Shown here: one piece after another, positions 62,184-64,000 of the stretch | How positions within the stretch are numbered: position 1 is the stretch's first letter | Layout of the letters: the number at the start of each line of letters is the position of its first letter | Origin: Spirosoma montaniterrae | GTDB taxonomy: Bacteria > Bacteroidota > Bacteroidia > Cytophagales > Spirosomataceae | Length of the DNA: 64,000 nt | Direction of reading: 5' to 3' | NCBI RefSeq assembly: GCF_001988955.1 | Contig: NZ_CP014263.1 | Coordinates: forward strand, 4,434,001-4,498,000 | The notes under the pieces: model-generated | The model's input: only the letters and a program-made list of their open reading frames with translations | What the model was told of the DNA's origin: nothing | The model's database searches: none | Position numbers and translations under genes: made by a program

Positions 62184-62974
62184 TTTTCGATCACGTAACT
62201 CGGCGTACCAACCCTGGCATACAGCTTTGCTAAGCGGTGCGCGTGTTCGTCGTAAGCGCTCTCGAACAAATCAACGGCCCGTTCAGCACCGACCAAAACG
62301 CCCGCACTCAATACCTTTGGCGGGTGCCCGGCTTCGGTCAGCAGTCGGGCAACTTCGGCTTTGATGCTGTTTACAAGCACAGCCCCGCCCACAGTGCTGC
62401 CCGGTGCCACGGGTGTATCCAGCCCCGGCACAGTCAGCATGGCGTCGCCGATGGGCGCGCCCGTATCTAAAATCAAATCGGCAAAGTCGCTGAGTTTTTT
62501 GCCGTCGGCACGTTTGCTGGTGCTGGCTTCGGAGTGTTCTTTTGTGATGAGTGCCACCACTTTTACGCCCCGTTGCTGAAACAGTTCGGCCATTTCGATA
62601 GGCACTACGTTGCAGCCGCTCGACGAAATAACCAGTGCGGCATCCTGTTCACTCAGGTCGTAGTTACGCAGAATACGGTCGGCTAAACCCGGTACGTTTT
62701 CCAGAAACATAGCCTGCCGCTGCCCATTGGCCCCAACTACGAGGTTATGAAACGTAAGCGACAGTTCGACAATTGGATTGAAGCCGGGAAATGAACCGTA
62801 GCGCGGCCACATTTCTTCGACCATAATGCGGCTGTGCCCCGACCCGAACACGTGTACCATCCGACCCGCCAGAATGGTATCTGCAAACCACCGGGCTGTT
62901 TGTTGAATCTGCTCCGTTTGCGCTTCGACCGTGTCGAGTATAGCGCGGCATTTTTGAAGATATTCTTGAACCAT
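62180..62974 (-). CDS. SIS-domain protein (UPF0309-like)
   Basis: A 264-aa sugar-phosphate-binding protein. The SIS core shows VHVFGSGHSRIMVEEMWPR, LVISSSGCNVVPIEMAELFQ and VVALITKEHSEAS, with the Ser-rich phosphate loop SSSG; the long form with NSIKAEVARLL matches the UPF0309 group. Likely an isomerase or binder of phosphorylated amino sugars. Its ATG (62974) directly abuts the repeat at 62976. A ROK kinase gene lies upstream on the same strand, so the pair may form a sugar phosphorylation/isomerisation unit. Confidence 0.88.
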   Translation of the reverse strand: MVQEYLQKCRAILDTVEAQTEQIQQTARWFADTILAGRMVHVFGSGHSRIMVEEMWPRYGSFPGFNPIVELSLTFHNLVVGANGQRQAMFLENVPGLADRILRNYDLSEQDAALVISSSGCNVVPIEMAELFQQRGVKVVALITKEHSEASTSKRADGKKLSDFADLILDTGAPIGDAMLTVPGLDTPVAPGSTVGGAVLVNSIKAEVARLLTEAGHPPKVLSAGVLVGAERAVDLFESAYDEHAHRLAKLYARVGTPSYVIEK

Positions 62975-62975
62975 T

Positions 62976-63115
62976 TCTGAACCAGGATTAGTCAGGATTT
63001 ACAAGATTACTACAAGATTCTACACTTCGCTTATTCACGTATCTGAATCTTGTCTGGCAAGATGATAAATCTTGTTCAATCCTGATAATCCAGGCTAATC
63101 CTGGTTCAGATGATT
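62976..63115. repeat. AATCCTGGTTC-family inverted repeat between ROK and SIS genes
   Basis: TTCTGAACCAGGATTAGTCAGGATTTACAAGATTAC-like left half and a right half with AATCTTGTTCAATCCTGATAATC and GGCTAATCCTGGTTCAGA; paired imperfectly over about 45 bp each with a 50-bp middle. The left half forms the leader of the SIS gene, whose start codon is 2 bp away. Third member of this family in the window (compare 56825-57025 and 57558-57667). Confidence 0.75.
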
Positions 63116-63123
63116 CAGATGGA

Positions 63124-64000
63124 TTAGATTTCGTTTTGAATGGCAAAGCTGGCGGCTCCGATGGCTCCGGCCATATCGCCAAAGTGAGCGATTTTAATAG
63201 GCGTGGCCCGGCCACCGGGTCGCCACTCGTGGAGATTCATGAATTCGGCCAGCGGCAGCATCAGGTCGTCTTCGGCCTGCGTAATGCCGCCCCCCAGCAC
63301 AACCAAATCGGGCGAGAAAGCATTGGTCAGGGCGCAAATACCGATGGCAAGATGCCGCACCGAGGTGAGCCAGATCCACTGCGCAAAGTAGTCGCCCTGT
63401 TTGTACGCTTCCAGAAGCTGATAGGTGCTGGTGAACCGGCCCAATGACCGTTTCTCGATGGTAGCGTTGCCAATGGCGTTTTCTAAACTGCCGGGCTGGC
63501 CCGTAATGCTCAGCTCGTCGGCCACATTGACGGTGATATGCCCCAGCGAACCGGCTTTCTGGTGGTTGCCCTGATACAGTTTTCCCTCAATCAAGACCCC
63601 ACCGCCAACGCCCGTGCCGAGGGTGAGCATGACCACGTTTTTATGGCCTTTGGCAATACCGAAACGAGCTTCGGCCATCAGAGCCGCGTGGGCATCGTTC
63701 ACGACATACACGCGGTCGTTCAGGAAATGGCCCCAATGGAACCCTTCCAGCCCGTCGAGCCGACCGGGCATAAACGCAATGTACTGATTCGACTCGTTCG
63801 GCAAACCCGGTGCCGATAAACCAACCGCTTTTACCGGGCTGGTGCTTTGCTGGCGCAGATCGGCTACCGTTTCCAGTACGGCCTGCTGCCACGCTTTCTC
63901 CCCGTTGGTTGGATGATAAAGTTGTTTGACGATTTCACCCGTGTGAATATCCATCAGTACGCCCTTTATCCAGGTGCCGCCGAGGTCAATACCAATTGCG
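63124..64000 (-). CDS. ROK-family kinase, N-terminus cut by the window end
   Basis: At least 291 codons of a ROK sugar kinase. The frame is open to the right edge and reads AIGIDLGGTWIKGVLMDI there, so only a few N-terminal residues are missing. Catalytic Asp in VYVVNDAHAALMAEARFG; VMLTLGTGVGGGVLIEGKLY and VLGGGITQAEDDLMLPL follow. The zinc-Cys motif is absent: the region reads GSLGHITVN...SITGQPGSLEN, keeping the His of the E/x-x-G-H group. Substrate probably a hexose or amino sugar, considering the SIS gene downstream. Confidence 0.88.
   Translation of the reverse strand, partial: AIGIDLGGTWIKGVLMDIHTGEIVKQLYHPTNGEKAWQQAVLETVADLRQQSTSPVKAVGLSAPGLPNESNQYIAFMPGRLDGLEGFHWGHFLNDRVYVVNDAHAALMAEARFGIAKGHKNVVMLTLGTGVGGGVLIEGKLYQGNHQKAGSLGHITVNVADELSITGQPGSLENAIGNATIEKRSLGRFTSTYQLLEAYKQGDYFAQWIWLTSVRHLAIGICALTNAFSPDLVVLGGGITQAEDDLMLPLAEFMNLHEWRPGGRATPIKIAHFGDMAGAIGAASFAIQNEI

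Overview
The window looks like a chromosomal segment of a Bacteroidota bacterium, most likely a Cytophagales/Spirosomaceae-type organism. The grounds are moderate GC, promoters of the Bacteroidota TAnnTTTG type, weak Shine-Dalgarno use, and a mix of Tat-exported Gfo/Idh/MocA oxidoreductases, a MalQ/GH13 pair, ROK kinases and a very short AtpC. The genus is my inference from gene content; I see no rRNA, tRNA, CRISPR array or phage structural genes.

Layout. 1-2.7 kb: an acyl-CoA dehydrogenase behind two TATGC-N2-GCATA palindromes, then a GyrI-like ligand-binding protein. 2.8-12.1 kb is an accessory island: a gene fragment, a four-gene minus-strand operon (HsdM-like methylase with a PD-(D/E)xK N-terminus, HsdS, AAA/ABC-type ATPase, HNH nuclease), a RES/Xre toxin-antitoxin pair, a Tat-exported oxidoreductase, and a decayed PIN toxin with its antitoxin lying between two copies of the 3' end of the next ABC-ATPase gene. 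12.1-19.9 kb: LolD-like ATPase plus a large membrane/TPR protein, a probable CE-clan cysteine protease-like protein, an SGNH hydrolase, an AraC regulator and the SDR it may control. 20-23.7 kb: MalQ, a frameshifted TnpB element, and a PIN/antitoxin pair whose toxin C-terminus has been rewritten by an IS end. 23.8-26.5 kb: atpD and atpC separated by an exported protein of unknown function.

26.5-30.5 kb: GH13 enzyme, uridine kinase, nadA. 30.5-36.3 kb is a second accessory region threaded through the NAD biosynthesis genes: an antitoxin-like gene, a diverged second copy of the nadA 3' end, a second ATPase/HNH pair, then nadB, then an AT-rich three-gene module (TIGR04255-like, frameshifted, plus two unknown genes). 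36.3-49.1 kb is mostly core: glutamine synthetase-like, phosphotransferase, alditol-oxidase-like, HAD-IIA, acpP-fabF-rnc, Hsp20, HtrA, gmd, SPOR lipoprotein, murB. 49.1-64 kb: carboxylesterase, two ROK kinases (the second runs off the end), SDR, MlaE/MlaF, M1 peptidase, methylmalonyl-CoA epimerase, IscA-type protein, thioesterase, MetE-like enzyme, PhyH dioxygenase, Gfo/Idh/MocA, GNAT and SIS-domain proteins.

Two themes stand out. First, two ATPase+HNH (Septu/PtuAB-like) cassettes occur in one window, one coupled to a type I-like methylase/specificity pair with no translocating HsdR, the other wedged between nadA and nadB; small toxin-antitoxin cassettes next to duplicated gene 3' ends suggest how such genes land here. 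Second, long near-perfect intergenic inverted repeats of several sequence families sit between genes, and their arms supply stop codons for convergent genes and in one case the start codon and N-terminus of a protein.
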